64,000 nt of DNA from Callorhinus ursinus (GCF_003265705.1 NW_020312817.1:28047291-28111290); one strand, 5' to 3'; positions 33,347 to 46,380 are shown, counted from the stretch's first letter. Made by a program: numbers and translations. Notes: a model not told the origin generated them from the letters alone.

Positions 33347-35707
33347 GACTTTGTTATGTTTTCACATCAAACTAACAGTGGTCTCATAGAATGACTTGGA
33401 ATGTATTCCTTCTCCCGTTTTATAGAGGGGTGTTTATAGAATTGATATTTCTTCCTTAAATGTTTGGTGGAAATAACCAGTGAAGTCATCTGTGCTTTGA
33501 GTTTACTTTGTGGAATGGCTTTTAAATATAAGTTCAGTTTTTGTAATAGGCATAGAGCTAGTTGGATTATCAGTGTCTTCTTGTGTGAGATTTAGTAGTT
33601 TGTGTATTTCAAGGATTAGTCTATTTAATTTATTGGCATAAAATTTTTGTAATATTTCCTTATTATCCTTTACTATTTGTAGAATCTGTAGTGTTGTCAC
33701 TTCTTTCATTTCTGCTATTGCTAATTTATTTCCACCTTTTTTTCCTGATATATTTGACTAGAGAGGTTTACCAATTTAATTGATTTTCTCAAAGAACCAG
33801 TTTTTGATTCTGTTGCATTTTCCTATTGTTTATTTTTTTCCGTTTCATTCATTTTTACACTTATATTTGTGATTGCTTTCTTTTTACTTATTTTGAGTTT
33901 AATTACTTCTTGTTTTTCTAGATGCTTCAGTTGGAACTGATGTCATTGATTTGAATCCATTCTTCTTTTCTGACAGAGGGATTTAATGCCATAAGTTTCT
34001 CACTTGTTACTGTACTGCAAATTTTGAGATGTTGATTTATTGTGTTTTCATTGCATCCAGTTTGCAATCTTTTCTAATATCCTCTTTGATTTCTTTCTTT
34101 TCTTTTTTTTTTTGATCCCCAGGATATTTAGAAGTGTGTTTTTTTAATTTCCAGATACTTGGGGATTTTCTAAAGCTCTTTATTCATCTTTATTGATCTG
34201 TTACTGGTTTCTAAATTAATTACATTGTGATTAAAGAACATACTTGTATGGCTTGAATCCTGTTATATTTACTGAAACTTATTTTGCAGCCCAGAATATG
34301 GTCTATATAGGTGAATGTTCAGCATGCACTTGCATATGTATTTTGCTGTTGTTTGGTGGAGTGTTCTATAAATATTAATTATTTAGGTCAAGTTGGCTGA
34401 TAATGTTATTCTAAATCTAAATCCTAACTTATTTGTGTCTGTTCTATAAATTATTGGAAGAGGGGTGTTGAAATTTCCAACTATAATTATCAATTATTAT
34501 ATTTCTTCTGGAAGTCCTATCAATTTTTGCTTCATATATTTTGAAGCTGTATTATTAGGTCCATAAATGTTTAAGAATGTTATGATTAATGATTAATACT
34601 CAGGATTATGAAATGATCTTCTTTATCTCTCTAAATAATCTTTGCTTTGAAATATACTTTGTCTAATATTAATGCCAACATTCCAAATTTCTTTTGATTT
34701 AATGTTAATATGGTATATATATCTGTCCATATTTTCACTTTTAATATATGTGTTTCTTTATATTTAATGAATGTTTCTTGTAGTAGTGTATAGGTATGAC
34801 TTTTAAAAAAATCTACATGATAATCTCTACCTTTTCAAGTATTTAGATAATTTAAATTTAATGTAACTATTGATAAGATTTTGCCTAAATTGATCATCTT
34901 GCTATTTGCTTTCTATTTGTCTCACCTGGTTTTTGTTCCATTTTTTCCTCCTTTCTTTTGGACTAACTTATTTTTTTATAATTCTATTTTATCTATATTG
35001 TTGGCTTACTAGCTATAACTCTGTTTATTATAGTAGGTGCTTTAGGTTTTATATTATACATCTTTAACTCATCACATTCTATCTTCAGGTAAAATTATAA
35101 CACTTTATCACTGTTATATGAACTTTTCAACAGTATACACCTTTTTCTTGTCTCCCAACTTTTGTGATATTAGTGTCATACATTTTACTTTTATAAATGT
35201 TTAAACAATGCACTATCTTAATATTACTTTTGTTTAAACATTTATTTTTTAAAAGAGATTTTAAGTAATAAGAGCAATATATTCTCCCATTTTGTTATCA
35301 TTTTTGATGTTCTTTATTCCTTTGTGTAGATTTTCATTTTCATTTGATATAAATTTTTTTTCTGCTTGAAGGATTTCCTTTAACATTTATTGTAGTAATG
35401 CTCCACTGGTGCTGAATTTTAGTTTTAATATATCTGCTTAAGTCTTTATTTCATCTTCATTTTTGAAAGATATTTTCACTAGGTATAGAATTCTATATTG
35501 ACAGATGTTGTTTCTTCTGTTTTCTTTGCTTGCATTGTCTCCAGCCAAGAAATCAGCTGTCTTGATTATTGTTTCTTTGTATGTAATAAGACTTTTTCCC
35601 CCCCTCTGGCTACTTTTAATATATTTTTCTTTATCGCTGATTTTGAGCAGTTTGATTATGATGCACCTTCGCATGTTTCCTTTGGTTTATCGTGCTTGAG
35701 ATTTTTT

Positions 35708-35808
35708 TCTTTTTTTTTAAGTGTGCTCTATGCCCAATATGGGGCTCAAACTCACGACCTGAGATCAAGAGTCAGATCCTCTGCCAACTGAGCCAGCCAG
35801 GCACCCCT
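35708..35808 (-). repeat. short can-SINE inside fossil L1
   Basis: T-rich tail, then 'ggggctcaaactcacgacct', 'gagatcaagagtcagatcct' and 'aactgagccagccaggcacc'. Exact 16-bp duplication 'gtgcttgagatttttt' at 35692-35707 and 35809-35824. Confidence 0.95.
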
Positions 35809-36960
35809 GTGCTTGAGATTTTTTAGCCTCTTGATCTATGGGTTTATAGTTTTCATCAAATTTTAAAAAAATTATAGCCATTATTTCTTCATTTTTTTTC
35901 TGCCACCTACATCACCCCCAAAACCCAGGGACTCCAATTATACAAATATTAGGCTGCTTGATATTGTCTTAACATTTCATGGATGCAGTATCCATTTAAA
36001 AACTCTTTGCTTCATTTTAGATAGTTTTATTGCTATGTAGTCAAGTTCACTAATCTTTTCTTCTGCAGTATCTAATCTGCTCTTAATCTTATCTAGTCTA
36101 TTTTCAACTCCCACATTGTATTTTTACCTCTAAAGGTTTGATTTGGTTCTATCTATATCTATCTGTCTATCTTTTTATCCTCTCTACTTAAATTTCTGAA
36201 TGTATGATATATATAGCTGTAATAACTATTTTAATGTCCTTTTCTTCTAAATTCAACACATGCTTCAATTTGGGGTCATTTTTGTTTATTTTTTTTCTTT
36301 ATTATAGGTTATATTTTGCTTCTCTCTTTTTTGGATCTGACAACTTGTTATTAGAATCCATATGTTAAAAGTTTTACCTTGTTTGGTGTGGTATACTTTT
36401 TTATCTTATAAATATTTTTTGTCCTTTGTTCTGGAATACATTTGTTATTTAGAAAAGTTTGCATTTAAGATACATTAGCACTGTAGCAGTACTCAGTCTG
36501 AGGAGAATTATATCCCACTACTGAGGGAAGACGCTTCTGTATAGTCTACTGGAAGCTCACTGAATCATGAGGGTTTCCATTCTGGCTAGTGGGAACAGGC
36601 ACTATTCCTGGCCTTGTATGAATGTTAGGCACTGTCACCTTTACTACTTTTGGGAGACTTTCCTCAGCTTCTAGTATTTTCCTCACATATATTTTCTGAT
36701 TATTACTCAGCTGAACACTGAAGGATCCCTTTGTAAATGTTAGAAATTCTTTCTCCATGCAACTTTCTTAAACTCTCTGGTGCACTGTCTTAAGAACTAT
36801 AGTCACATATTTCACAGACTTTTACTTCTGTCTGCTCATGTTAGAGAGTCCACTATGCTCTGCTTTGATTCCCCCTACCTGCACCATGATCTGAAACTTT
36901 TGTAAGGAAACAAGCTGGAGCAACTATAGGGATCACCTGTCTTTAAGTGAGCACTGTCCT

Positions 36961-37411
36961 TCATCCACTGTCCAATGTCATGAAAGCAATTTTCAAAAAT
37001 TGGTTATCATTTTTTATTGTTTTAGGCAGGAGCACATCTGGCCAGAAGCAGAAATTTTCATTTGTCTTGAAATTAAAACTTCTCTATGCTTATATCTCAT
37101 CTCTCTAAAAAGGTGATAAACTTCTCTAGGTTAGGGGATTCATCTTTAACTTGGGTACATTCCCTGTAACACTGTGAACTTTGCTGTAAACTTAGAAAGT
37201 TCCTGGTATAAGGGATAATGACAGCATAGGGATTACTTGCAGTGTTCTTTCTCCATGTCTATCACACGACATTTAATAATATCATCTTGAGCTTACTCTT
37301 GTTATCTGTGTTCCTCTGAAGGAGGAGGAGGGCAGATGAGTCTGGCTTTGAGTGAAAGTAGGTATTCCAGGACCTGGGACCCTGGGGTTTGAATTAAGTC
37401 AATAACCAGGT
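36961..37411. other. unassigned sequence
   Basis: No recognised repeat or exon between the fossil L1 and the next SINE. Confidence 0.4.
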
Positions 37412-37428
37412 AGAAAAGTTGAAACCCA

Positions 37429-37561
37429 GGGGTACCTGGCTGGCTCAGTCAGTGGACCATGTGCCTCTTGATCTTGAGGTTGTGAGTTCGAGTTTCACAT
37501 TGTGCATAGAGATTACTTAAAAATACATAAATAAAAAATATATGGTACCTTTAAAAAAAAA
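37429..37561 (+). repeat. short sense can-SINE
   Basis: 'ggctggctcagtcagtggac', 'tgcctcttgatcttgaggtt', B-box-like 'gtgagttcgagtttcacatt', then an A-rich tail. Near-perfect 17-bp duplication at 37412-37428 and 37562-37578. Confidence 0.92.
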
Positions 37562-37578
37562 AGAAAAGTTAAAGCCCA

Positions 37579-38324
37579 AATATTGGGAGGAAAGCCATGA
37601 GAAGGAAATACAGAAGAGTCCAGTGACTGGGATTCCAGTGAGGGGCCAAGAATATGAAAGCTGGGATTAGGATAAAGGGGAGAAAAACAGTCCTGCAAAT
37701 ATCCTAGATAGGTACTGGGTATAGGTGGACTCTCCATTTGAATACTTTAAAAAATAATCTGGTATGAATATGGTGAAAAGGTGAGTGAATCTGGCATAAA
37801 GAGACAGAAGTGTGATGGAAAATCACTTAAAGCACATTAACTGCAGCCAGTTCCTCTTGCAATTCTGTTAGTATGGCTCTAATCACTGCATTAGCTGTAT
37901 AAACCCTGCCATCCTGTTTATTCACAGTGGTTTCCTGGCTTTGTTGCTTTATATCTGGGATATATGTAAACATAATAAACACACAAAACATCTGTCTCAA
38001 AATTGGTTTAGTTTCCTCATAAAGAAGCCAGAAATTCTGATATGATCACAATAAAAAGATCATGCTGTTTGTAATGCTCAGGGCTTTTCATTACCTTAGC
38101 AAGGTTTTAAATGAATAATAAGTTTAAAATTCAAATAGAATGTTGTAAGGTAATATCTCAAAACATTCCATATTTATTTGACCTTTGTTCAGATACTATG
38201 GCTTCTAGGTATAGCAGTGTCTGATAGGCCTTACTCAATATAAACATAAATTTCTGTGGTTCCTACCTGCCCATCAACATAACAGCCAGATAAGAATTCC
38301 TGAAGATCATTTAAAATAATGGTT
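37579..38324. other. unassigned sequence
   Basis: No recognised repeat or exon. Confidence 0.4.
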
Positions 38325-38515
38325 GAACTATGTCCTGGACTATGATGAAGGCCATGCAATATATTATCACATTTAATATTTGCAACTAAGCAGATACTAT
38401 TCTCCTTATTTTCTGGAGGAAATTCCAGTTTGCCCAGTTTAAGTATCTTGTCTAAAATTACTTTTATCCAGGAAATCAAAATCAGGTCTCTGAATTTGAA
38501 GTTCTTAATCACTGT
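38325..38515 (-). repeat. MIR-type fragment
   Basis: 'attatcacatttaatatttg', 'agatactattctccttattt' and 'tctgaatttgaagttcttaa' then 'tcactgttctgc' follow MIR in antisense. Confidence 0.65.
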
Positions 38516-38639
38516 TCTGCATGGTTCTCCCTTGTCTCTTTTTGTCTCTTTTGTTTATAGAGGACTGAGCTACAAATTCCACATCACATTGCCTTGACGT
38601 ATCATTATCTCACTTAGTCAAAAGGTGCTGTAGAAGGAA

Positions 38640-38765
38640 TGTTTGTGTTCTCCACAAATTCATATATCAGAACCTAATCCCCAATGTGATGGTATTTGGA
38701 GGTGGGGCCTTTGGGAGGTGATTAGGTCATGTGAGGTAAAGAGAAGCATTGAGTAGTGGTGTGAG
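38640..38765 (+). repeat. MLT1/MaLR-like LTR 5' part
   Basis: 'gaatgtttgtgttctccaca', 'cctaatccccaatgtgatgg', 'tatttggaggtggggccttt' and 'gattaggtcatg' match the start of an old MaLR-type LTR in sense. The rest of the LTR is missing or unrecognisable. Confidence 0.8.
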
Positions 38766-39064
38766 GGCCTATCAGCAATCATGAAAGGCAGCAGAAAGAG
38801 GAATGAAGTCATACACGTAGGTAGGCCAGGTATGAGAGTCAGAGAAATTGCCAGTTGGAGTTGAGGATAATAAGCAGTTGAATAGGAAAAAAATCTAGCT
38901 GCTGATGCAGGTCTTCCTGCTCAGCTTCAAGCTATGAAGAGCTATAATTATGTTTTTAAAAAATTTTAGGTAGTACCAGTCAAAATCTCACATACTTTAT
39001 ATTTGTTATTGCTGTATTTGTTATTATTATTTTATTGTATTTATTTATTATATTTGTTATATTT
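38766..39064. other. unassigned, AT-rich end
   Basis: Low-complexity (ATT)-rich stretch at about 38998-39064; otherwise nothing recognised. Confidence 0.4.
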
Positions 39065-39240
39065 ATATTTGTAATTAAATTCTCATAAAGATCTCATAAC
39101 TTCTCATAAAAATCCCATGGAGGGTATTACCCAAAAATTACAAGAAAAGAAACTGAACAAGTTCAGAAAATTTGGGAGTAGACCTCAAGGCTGATCTAAT
39201 CTCAAATCTTGGGCTTTCTTCCTTAAATTCTCAACATTTT
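39065..39240 (-). repeat. MIR-like fragment
   Basis: 'agggtattacccaaaaatta', 'agaaactgaacaagttcaga' and 'ctcaaatcttgggctttctt' resemble antisense MIR. Diverged. Confidence 0.5.
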
Positions 39241-40039
39241 TACCATGTTCTTCTAGTAAAAGATTATTTATGTACCTAGAAAATTTGAAGAGAATCAATT
39301 CAGTGATATTTTTAAAAGCCTAAATTCCAGTTTTAAATCTATTTCTGTCTAAGAAATATTCTTTAGAATGTATTTATTGGAATGAAATCTTTCCTTGGAG
39401 ACTCAAGTTTCTTTGGTATACCATTACAATAATTTAATTACCAAATTATCTGAGGGTGATAACAGAAGAGTAGATATTAGACTAGAGAGTCCCTCACTGC
39501 AGAGGTGTGCATGACCTTGTGAGCTTCAGTTATTCAGAGTTGTCATCTCATCTCCGAAGCTGGTATGTTACCACATAAATTTGACTTACACTGAGATTAA
39601 AAAATGAAACTGCTGCTATATGCTCAGATTGTTATAGGCTACAATAATCTAAATACACTGGTTGGTATGTAAAAATTCTAAGATGATTTGGAAATTAAAA
39701 TTTAGAAGTTCATTTTACAGTATAATTCTAGAGGAAGACTAGCAATGTGGAACTGGTATTTTTTTTTTGAATTTGATTGAAATGGTGAAATCAGCAAAAT
39801 CTACAAAAGCAAAAGTAAAAAGTGATCAGTGTTGGTATAACCACAGAACATCCTTCAGGATGCTCTTCCTAAATTCAGCATAGCCTACAAGAAGATGAAA
39901 AATGCATGAATAAAATTAATGTGTTGAAGAACTGTCTTTAGTGGTTTAGTTGTATATGGGGCTACAAATAACAGAATTCTGTTTTCTCAGATGTGTCAAT
40001 TTCATGTATGCATTGTGGAACTCTGCTTAGGCTAGTACA
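39241..40039. other. unassigned sequence
   Basis: No recognised repeat or exon. Confidence 0.4.
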
Positions 40040-40612
40040 TTTTGCTTAGATTAAGGCTGTGTGAAATTAGTGGTTAGAATCTTTAAGACTAAGATGACCT
40101 CCATGATTCCTGCCTGTTAGTGTTCACACCTTTGTGTAATCCCCTTCTCTGATTATGGATGGACCTGTGTCTTATTTCTAACCAATAGAATATGGCAAAG
40201 GTAATGAAATATGACATAGGATTATGTCACATTATATAAGAATTTGTCTTGCTTGAGAATTTCCTTATCAACTTGATGAAACAAGCAGCCGTGTTGGGAG
40301 AGTCTATGTGGTAAGGAACTTAGGGCATTTCTCTTCCAATGGCCAACAAGAAGCCTGACTCTCAGTTCTACAGCTGCAAGAAAGTTAATTCCACCAACAA
40401 CCTGAGTGAGTTTGGAAGTGGTTCATCCCCTAGTCAAACTTGGATGAGAATGCAGGCCACCTGACAACTAGATTGCTGCCTCAGAAGAACCTAAGAAGGG
40501 GACCCAGCTAAGCTGTACCCAGGTACCCAGCCCACAGAAACCTAGAAAATAAATGTGTGTTGTTTTAGGCTGCTAAATTTGTAGTAATTTGTTGTGCAGC
40601 AATATGTAACTA
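40040..40612 (+). repeat. ancient LTR/MER-like repeat, near complete
   Basis: Long match to the layout of an old repeat: 'atgacctccatgattcctgc', 'aagcctgactctcagttcta', 'aataaatgtgtgttgtttta', 'ggctgctaaatttgtagtaa', ending 'cagcaatatgtaactaataa'. Looks LTR-like (MLT class), but I cannot fix the subfamily. Confidence 0.65.
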
Positions 40613-40745
40613 ATAAATACTCCATCTAGCTAATGTTACCCTAACCTCTTCCCTGATTACTCTCCTATATCACTTTGTTTAAATCCTTCTTAAAATCTGA
40701 CACAATAGTTGTCTACGTTTAATTATCTATCTCCCTTCCCTTGAT

Positions 40746-40850
40746 TCTCTTAATTCTGTAACCTCCGAAAAGTCATTTGAATTCTCTGAAGCTCAGTTTC
40801 CTTATCTATAAACTGGGGTTATTCATACCTGTGCCGCCACAGGTATGATG
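40746..40850 (+). repeat. MIR fragment
   Basis: 'gaagctcagtttccttatct', 'ataaactggggttattcata' and 'cctgtgcc' match the MIR core in sense. Confidence 0.75.
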
Positions 40851-41549
40851 TTTCAACTCTGGTCTATTCTGACTCCTCCCGCAAAGCTTTAACTTTCATT
40901 ATACCTTATCCTGTATGCCCTAGGTTTTGATCATATCAGGCCATGAAGTCTTGCCTTACTCTCTGGATTCTTCATTTCTTGTCTACCTGGCTTTCCAAGT
41001 AGACAACAGTGCTTATTTACCTCTGTTTGATTTATTGTAGCCCATGGACTGCGCTCATTAAACAGCGAAGGATAATGGTGGCCACCAGCTTTCAGTGAAT
41101 AAGAATTTTGAAGCTGGTATTTTTCAAAGTACTTTGGTGCTCTTGCAATAGCGTAGTCCCACCAGTGCATAGGCCTCTCCCCAAGAGATAAACAGAATGT
41201 GCAATTACCCTTCCTGTAGTATTGAGTCCACAGGGAAAAACATGATCATATTTGTGATCTTAATTAGCTATAGAATGAATTGTGAGTCTGGGCTACTTAA
41301 AAGAGTTGGGAGCAGATCCTTAGCACCTACAAAATGGTAACAGTTTCCTGGATACTTGTGGTTGTTCATCTGCACACCAGTTCCTTAGCATCCCAAAATG
41401 CTGCCTCTGTCTTCACCGTCTCCAAAGATAAATGCCCAGCTTCTAGGTTTGTTTCTTCTGACATAAATCTCTAGCCCTCTGACAGAATGGAAGAAATGTC
41501 TCAGAATTATAGAAAATTGATGGTTAAAGGAACTTAGTCTAATAACAGT
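40851..41549. other. unassigned sequence
   Basis: No recognised repeat or exon. Minus-strand frames of 79 and 85 codons have no family signature. Confidence 0.4.
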
Positions 41550-41690
41550 AATGATAGCTAGCATTTCTGAATACTTACACTGTATTATGGACTGTGCAGA
41601 GTGCTTGATATACGATGTCTTGCTTAATGTGATCCAACTCATTCATTTTACAGATGGAAAAATTTGGTTAATTGTTAACTTTCAAAATGT
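41550..41690 (-). repeat. MIR fragment
   Basis: 'gctagcatttctgaatactt', 'tggactgtgcagagtgcttg' and 'attttacagatggaaaaatt' match antisense MIR. Confidence 0.75.
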
Positions 41691-41779
41691 TAACTTTTAC
41701 TAATAGCATGGGCTCTGCTTCATCATAGTGCTTCAGTAGGAATAACTGAATACATAAATTGCATTTTTATGAGTTTAAA

Positions 41780-42030
41780 AGTAGGCAGTGTAGGCTAATG
41801 GTTAGAAGCCCTAGCCTTTGAGTGATACAAATCTGGATTTAAGTCCTGGTTCTGCTACTCACCAGCTGTGTGATGTTGAATAAATTACTAAACCTTTCTG
41901 AACCACTACTTCATCTGTACCACAGAGATTATAAGGCTACAGTGGACTGTTGTAAGAACGAAAATCAAGAATATAAAATTTGTACTATCTTGCATGTACA
42001 TGTGCAGTAAATGATAGTTATTATTGTACA
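41780..42030 (+). repeat. MIR
   Basis: Well preserved: 'tctggatttaagtcctggtt', 'ctgctactcaccagctgtgt', 'gatgttgaataaattactaa', ending near 'agtaaatgatagttattatt'. Confidence 0.92.
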
Positions 42031-42034
42031 GTAT

Positions 42035-42235
42035 TTTTATATCAATTTTTTGTTAGAATTATCATTATAACCAAAATTTTATCTTTCAATATTATCTTAT
42101 TATTCACATCTTGCAAGTGAACCTTGATAAAAAGATAAAAAGGTAAGTGCTGGTCATTTGTTCTGTAACATTAGTTAAGAGCTGGGACTCAGATTGAGGT
42201 ATGCAGACTCTGGGTATCAAGCTCTTTCCTGTTCT
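42035..42235 (-). repeat. MIR fragment
   Basis: 'gttaagagctgggactcaga', 'ttgaggtatgcagactctgg' and 'gtatcaagctctttcctg' match the antisense MIR head. It sits next to a sense MIR, giving a head-out pair. Confidence 0.6.
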
Positions 42236-42654
42236 GTAGTGCTGTTTCTTTACACTAACTGCTCCTTTCATTCAGCTAAGAACTTCGTTTCCTGCTTTGG
42301 CTATATAGATACATGTTTAGTTTATAAGAACAAGTGAACACCTATTTCTAAGGAATATGAACCCTGAGTATGGGTTAAGTCATTTGTCCCTCAAACTGAA
42401 TCTCAAAGGTAAAAGAAAGAGAGGGATAACAGAAGGGCAAAGTGCAGCATCAGCCATCCAGAGATCCAGGAGAGGGCATCATTGCTGGGTAATTACCTTG
42501 TGGAGGTAATTATGTAAGTCAACTATACATATGTTAGCCTAAGATGATATATATACATGAGCCGTATTTTTTCTCCTTGCTTTCTGCCTCCTTGAGCACA
42601 GTTCTGGAATTTTGTGGTCATAAGAATATGGAACTTCATTGGTTAATTTATTCA
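42236..42654. other. unassigned sequence
   Basis: No recognised repeat or exon. Confidence 0.4.
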
Positions 42655-43480
42655 TTTAAAATTTATTTGGCTCCTAATATGTCAGGTACTATATTAGACC
42701 CTATGCAAAAATCATCAGACCCTATGCAAAAATCAGTAAAGCCAAGTCTTTCCTTATGGAACTTATGGTAGGAAAGAAAGATGTAATGTTGAATAGAAAA
42801 ACATAATTGCAACAACTGACTATTGAGATTGAGGTAAGATCAAGTTGTTCTTAGAACAAGTTGCAGGGAGACCTGATCAAGACTGGGAGGGTCAAAGAAG
42901 ACTTCCGGGAAGAAATGATCAGTGATCTAAGTCTCAAAGGAGTTAACCAGGCAAAGAATAAGAAGGAAAGATGTCTATTAAGTACCACATGCTCAAGACA
43001 TGGAGATTTGAATCATTAAGGGGCATTTTGGGAAGTGCAGGTAATTCAGAGGATAACTGAGATGGAACGTGCCAAGGCAATAAATATAACTGGCAAAGTA
43101 ATTATGGCCAGATCTTGAAGACCTTGTAAACCACTAGAAGGATTTTTGAATATGGCCTAAAGGCATGTGGAAATCATTGAAGGTTTTTGAGCAAGGCAAT
43201 GGCATAATTATGTTTAGAAATATGACTCTGGTCATCTGTGCCGAGTAAGACCCAGAGGCTAGTGCTGGAGGCTGTGGTAGTGAACCAAGTGAAAAATCAT
43301 AGTGAGGAACTGGTGGCCAATAATATAGGGTCAGAGAAAGAAAGGAGGAATCTAGAGAGGACTCCTAGACTTTTGATTTGGGTGACTGGGAAGTGGAGGT
43401 GTAATTCACTAAGGAATGAGAAGCAGATTTTAGTGGGACACAGGGAAAGCTTAGATGTGTGGATGTAATAAGAAGGGAAG
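42655..43480 (-). repeat. L2 LINE fragment
   Basis: 'atgtcaggtactatattaga', 'agacttccgggaagaaatga', 'ccagatcttgaagaccttgt', 'ggtttttgagcaaggcaatg', 'atgactctggtcatctg' and 'ggactcctagacttttgatt' run in the order of antisense L2 from its 3' end into the RT region. A 21-bp tandem duplication sits at 42696-42735. Confidence 0.85.
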
Positions 43481-43794
43481 AGAGAAAGAATGGATAAGAA
43501 GATCATAAGGAAGCAGTGGTGTCAATAAAGCCAAAATTGGAGAAAATGATGAGATTAGGGGACAATGTATAGCAACAAATGAGAGACCGAGAGAGAGAGA
43601 GAGAGAGAAAGAGAGAAAGTAAAATAAGTACTGAAAAGTGTTGATTCAATTTAACAAAACATCAGTCACTAGTGACCATGGTAAAAAACAGTTTCAGAGA
43701 AGAGCTGGAAGCCAAGAAAAGATGGTTATATATTTACATTTGGAGGGAAGTGAGCCAGAGGATGGCATGGAAGTCGTATTCAATTTTTCCTTCC
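43481..43794. other. unassigned, with (GA)n
   Basis: (GA)n microsatellite at about 43585-43617; the rest is unassigned. Confidence 0.5.
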
Positions 43795-44115
43795 TTTGGG
43801 CACATGGTAGGATTTCGCTTTCTCACACCCTTTGAAGTTAGAGCTATGTGACTTGGTATTGGTAATGAAATGTAAGCAGATGTGACATTGTCACTTTGGG
43901 CTGGAAACCAGAACTGGTGTGCAATTTTCTACCTTTCCTTTTCCTGTCTCAGTGATCTGGAAAGCATTTGTCAAGATAAATCTTCCGTTAGCCTGTGTGC
44001 TTGGAAGACTGCAATGAATACAACCCATCAGGTGATCCACATTGAATATGTAACATGAGCGAAACGTCAGGAACTTAGTTAATGTTGATTTCTCCATCTC
44101 TTGCATTTTACATTG
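43795..44115 (+). repeat. ancient medium-reiterated (LTR/MER-like) repeat
   Basis: 'gggcacatggtaggatttcg', 'gaagttagagctatgtgact', 'ggtaatgaaatgtaagcaga' and 'gatgtgacattgtcacttt' follow a known old repeat. Family name not fixed. Confidence 0.55.
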
Positions 44116-46309
44116 CATTCAGCTCTGTGTCCACTGATTTTCTTGTTTCTCTTCAGAGTTATTTATGCTTAGGATGTAGAAAGTGGTATACATGACCACC
44201 ATATTCAAGCACCCAGAATAGACTGGCTAGAGGCTCTGTTCCCAGTTCCAAGTTCCCCTAAGAAAGAATTTGACCAAGCTTGGGTCAAATGATCACTTCT
44301 AATTCTAATCAGCTTTACCATGACATGGAAGGGAAAGAGATATACCATGATACTAAGTTGTGAGGTGAGCAAGTTCTATGAGAAGAGGTATTAGTGGAAT
44401 ATATGGTACCTTTGACATTTCTAGCACAGCTGTAACGCTTCAGTGACTATATCTTGTGTGGAATTAAAGGCACTGGTTGATGCAGGGTGGATGCAGTCTA
44501 TGGCATTGCCTGACTAAAGGTCAGACAGGAAGTCCCCAGACTCTGAACCAATTTTCAATGCCCAGGATTTTGGGTGGGGTGAGGCCCAGGAGGAAGCTAT
44601 AAACCTTTCTCTATGATATGCAAAACCATCAGACAGAGGACTGATGCCAACAACAAACAAAAGGTACAACCTGTGAAAACTCCAGACCAGCAGAAAGCAG
44701 GTAGCTGACAATGGCCACACTTGCAGATAAGAGGAACTATACTATATGAGATTATTATCCTCTTCTGAGGGCAGTATCATGGACTTACTGGGAAAGAGGT
44801 GTTCGGTAGATGGCAGACTCCAAAATGGAAAGGTCTTTAACCCAGACAGCTCTGAATGATGCTGAGGATTGCTTATTGTAAAGCACTATTAACTTTAAAC
44901 CAATATGATTTTTTGGTTTCATGATATCAAATTTCTTGCTTGGTTAAAAAGCTAAGTGAAAGAAATCCTTTCAAAAAACTTCCTTTTGGCATGTTGTGGC
45001 TGACAAGCTTGCAAGCAGGCAGTTTGTGAAAGCTCATTTGGTTTCCGGTGGAGATGTTTTCCGGGATTCCAAATGGGATCTTGGACTGACAGAAATATGA
45101 TGAACTTGAAAAGTAACTGGAATGCTTAGTTCTCTAAGTATTTCTGACACTAGGGTTTTGTTGCCATTTGTACAACGGAACAACTTCTTATTTGCCTTGA
45201 GAAGTGGATACCATGAAGGGGAAGAAAAGTGAAACTCTCACCAGTGAGCTGATGTTATGAAATCCAAGGTTTTTTTCCAAGCCAGTCAGGAGCAGAATTA
45301 ATTTGCAGGCCTCTGACAGTCTTGCAGTCATAATCAGCACTGCAGGCTTAGGATCAAAGCCAAGTAAGTGGGCAACAGACAATATCCCTCCTCAGAGCTC
45401 CATCTGCCCACTATGAGACCCAAACTCTGTCTCTGGCCTCTTAGCTCTCAATCCTGCCTGAAATGTGAACTTATGGCTTCTGCTTGTTCCCACTGTTAGC
45501 AGAGTATACCTTCAGTAGTTTGTTGATTAACTGTAGTGGGGGATAAATGTTTTTCTAAGTCTGTGGTAATGATTGCCTTCTACTGGACAGCACCCACTTC
45601 TGACCTAGACCTAAGGTGTTTCCCCAGTGGTATCTTGATGTTGTCCAGGCATAATACCTGAGACTATAGGCTGGTTTAGATTTTTTATAATCAGTGCAGT
45701 GTATTTGGAGACTAGCAGGGGCTACAAAGGATGATAAAAGGATTTTAAACTTCTGGCAGTAGAAAATGCCAGGTAAACTCAAGTTTCTACTTCACTTTGC
45801 TAAGATTGGGAGTTGGTACCAGCTGGGCATTCTTGGAAAGCAACCCATCTAGAGCAGGTGGGTCATGGGGGCCTGAGCTGCCATATTCAGAGAAGTCCTG
45901 GGCTCTCACCCATGAATAGCACTGACTGGATTTTGCCCTTTCAGTTATTGCTTCTCTGAACTATAATATGTATGATCTTGTTATCTATCGTATACAAGGG
46001 AACCTTCTCTTTCCATCAAAGATGCAACCTCCTAGACAGAAAGGAGCATGATTTTTATTTCTAGGATTTTCTTCAGTGCCTAGTAGAGAGTATGGAAGGA
46101 TTCAGAATACAAGACACATATGAGAAATTTTCTCTGAGGTAGACTTTCACTTAGTTTCAAAATGTTGTTTTCATATATATTTGATCTGACTACTTCATTG
46201 GCTCCAACTCATTGTCCTGTCTCATCCCTCAGTAGTGCAAAGTTTATGGTTTTGACTATCTGTGTGGCATTTGTAGACTCATAATATCTAAATGATGGAG
46301 GTAATTCCA
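44116..46309. other. unassigned sequence
   Basis: Over 2 kb with no recognised repeat or exon. Sequence complexity is normal, and a few stretches (44900-45060, 45860-45960) could be conserved noncoding DNA, but nothing in the sequence alone proves it. Confidence 0.45.
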
Positions 46310-46380
46310 CTTCAAAACCTCATTTTACAGTAAGGAACTTAGGACCCAGAGTGGAGAGAAATGAAAGCTCAGGTGTTCTT
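46310..46380 (-). repeat. MIR/L2 scrap
   Basis: 'cctcattttacagtaaggaa' and 'cttaggacccagagtggaga' match the antisense MIR core (cattttacagatgaggaaac). Short. Confidence 0.6.

Larger units (their letters stand above)
32360..36960 (-). repeat. fossil L1, ORF2 through 5' region
   Basis: A 4.6-kb antisense L1 that continues the element at 29.7-31.1 kb. Around 32642-32671 the complement encodes 'LFIDDIILYV', a degraded RT catalytic box. Further right come ORF2 N-terminal sequence and, from about 35.4 kb, the 5' region ('atattttcactaggtataga', 'cactccaattatacaaat'-type blocks). It is full of stops and carries two later SINE insertions (33212-33346 and 35708-35808). The right boundary is approximate. 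Confidence 0.82.
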
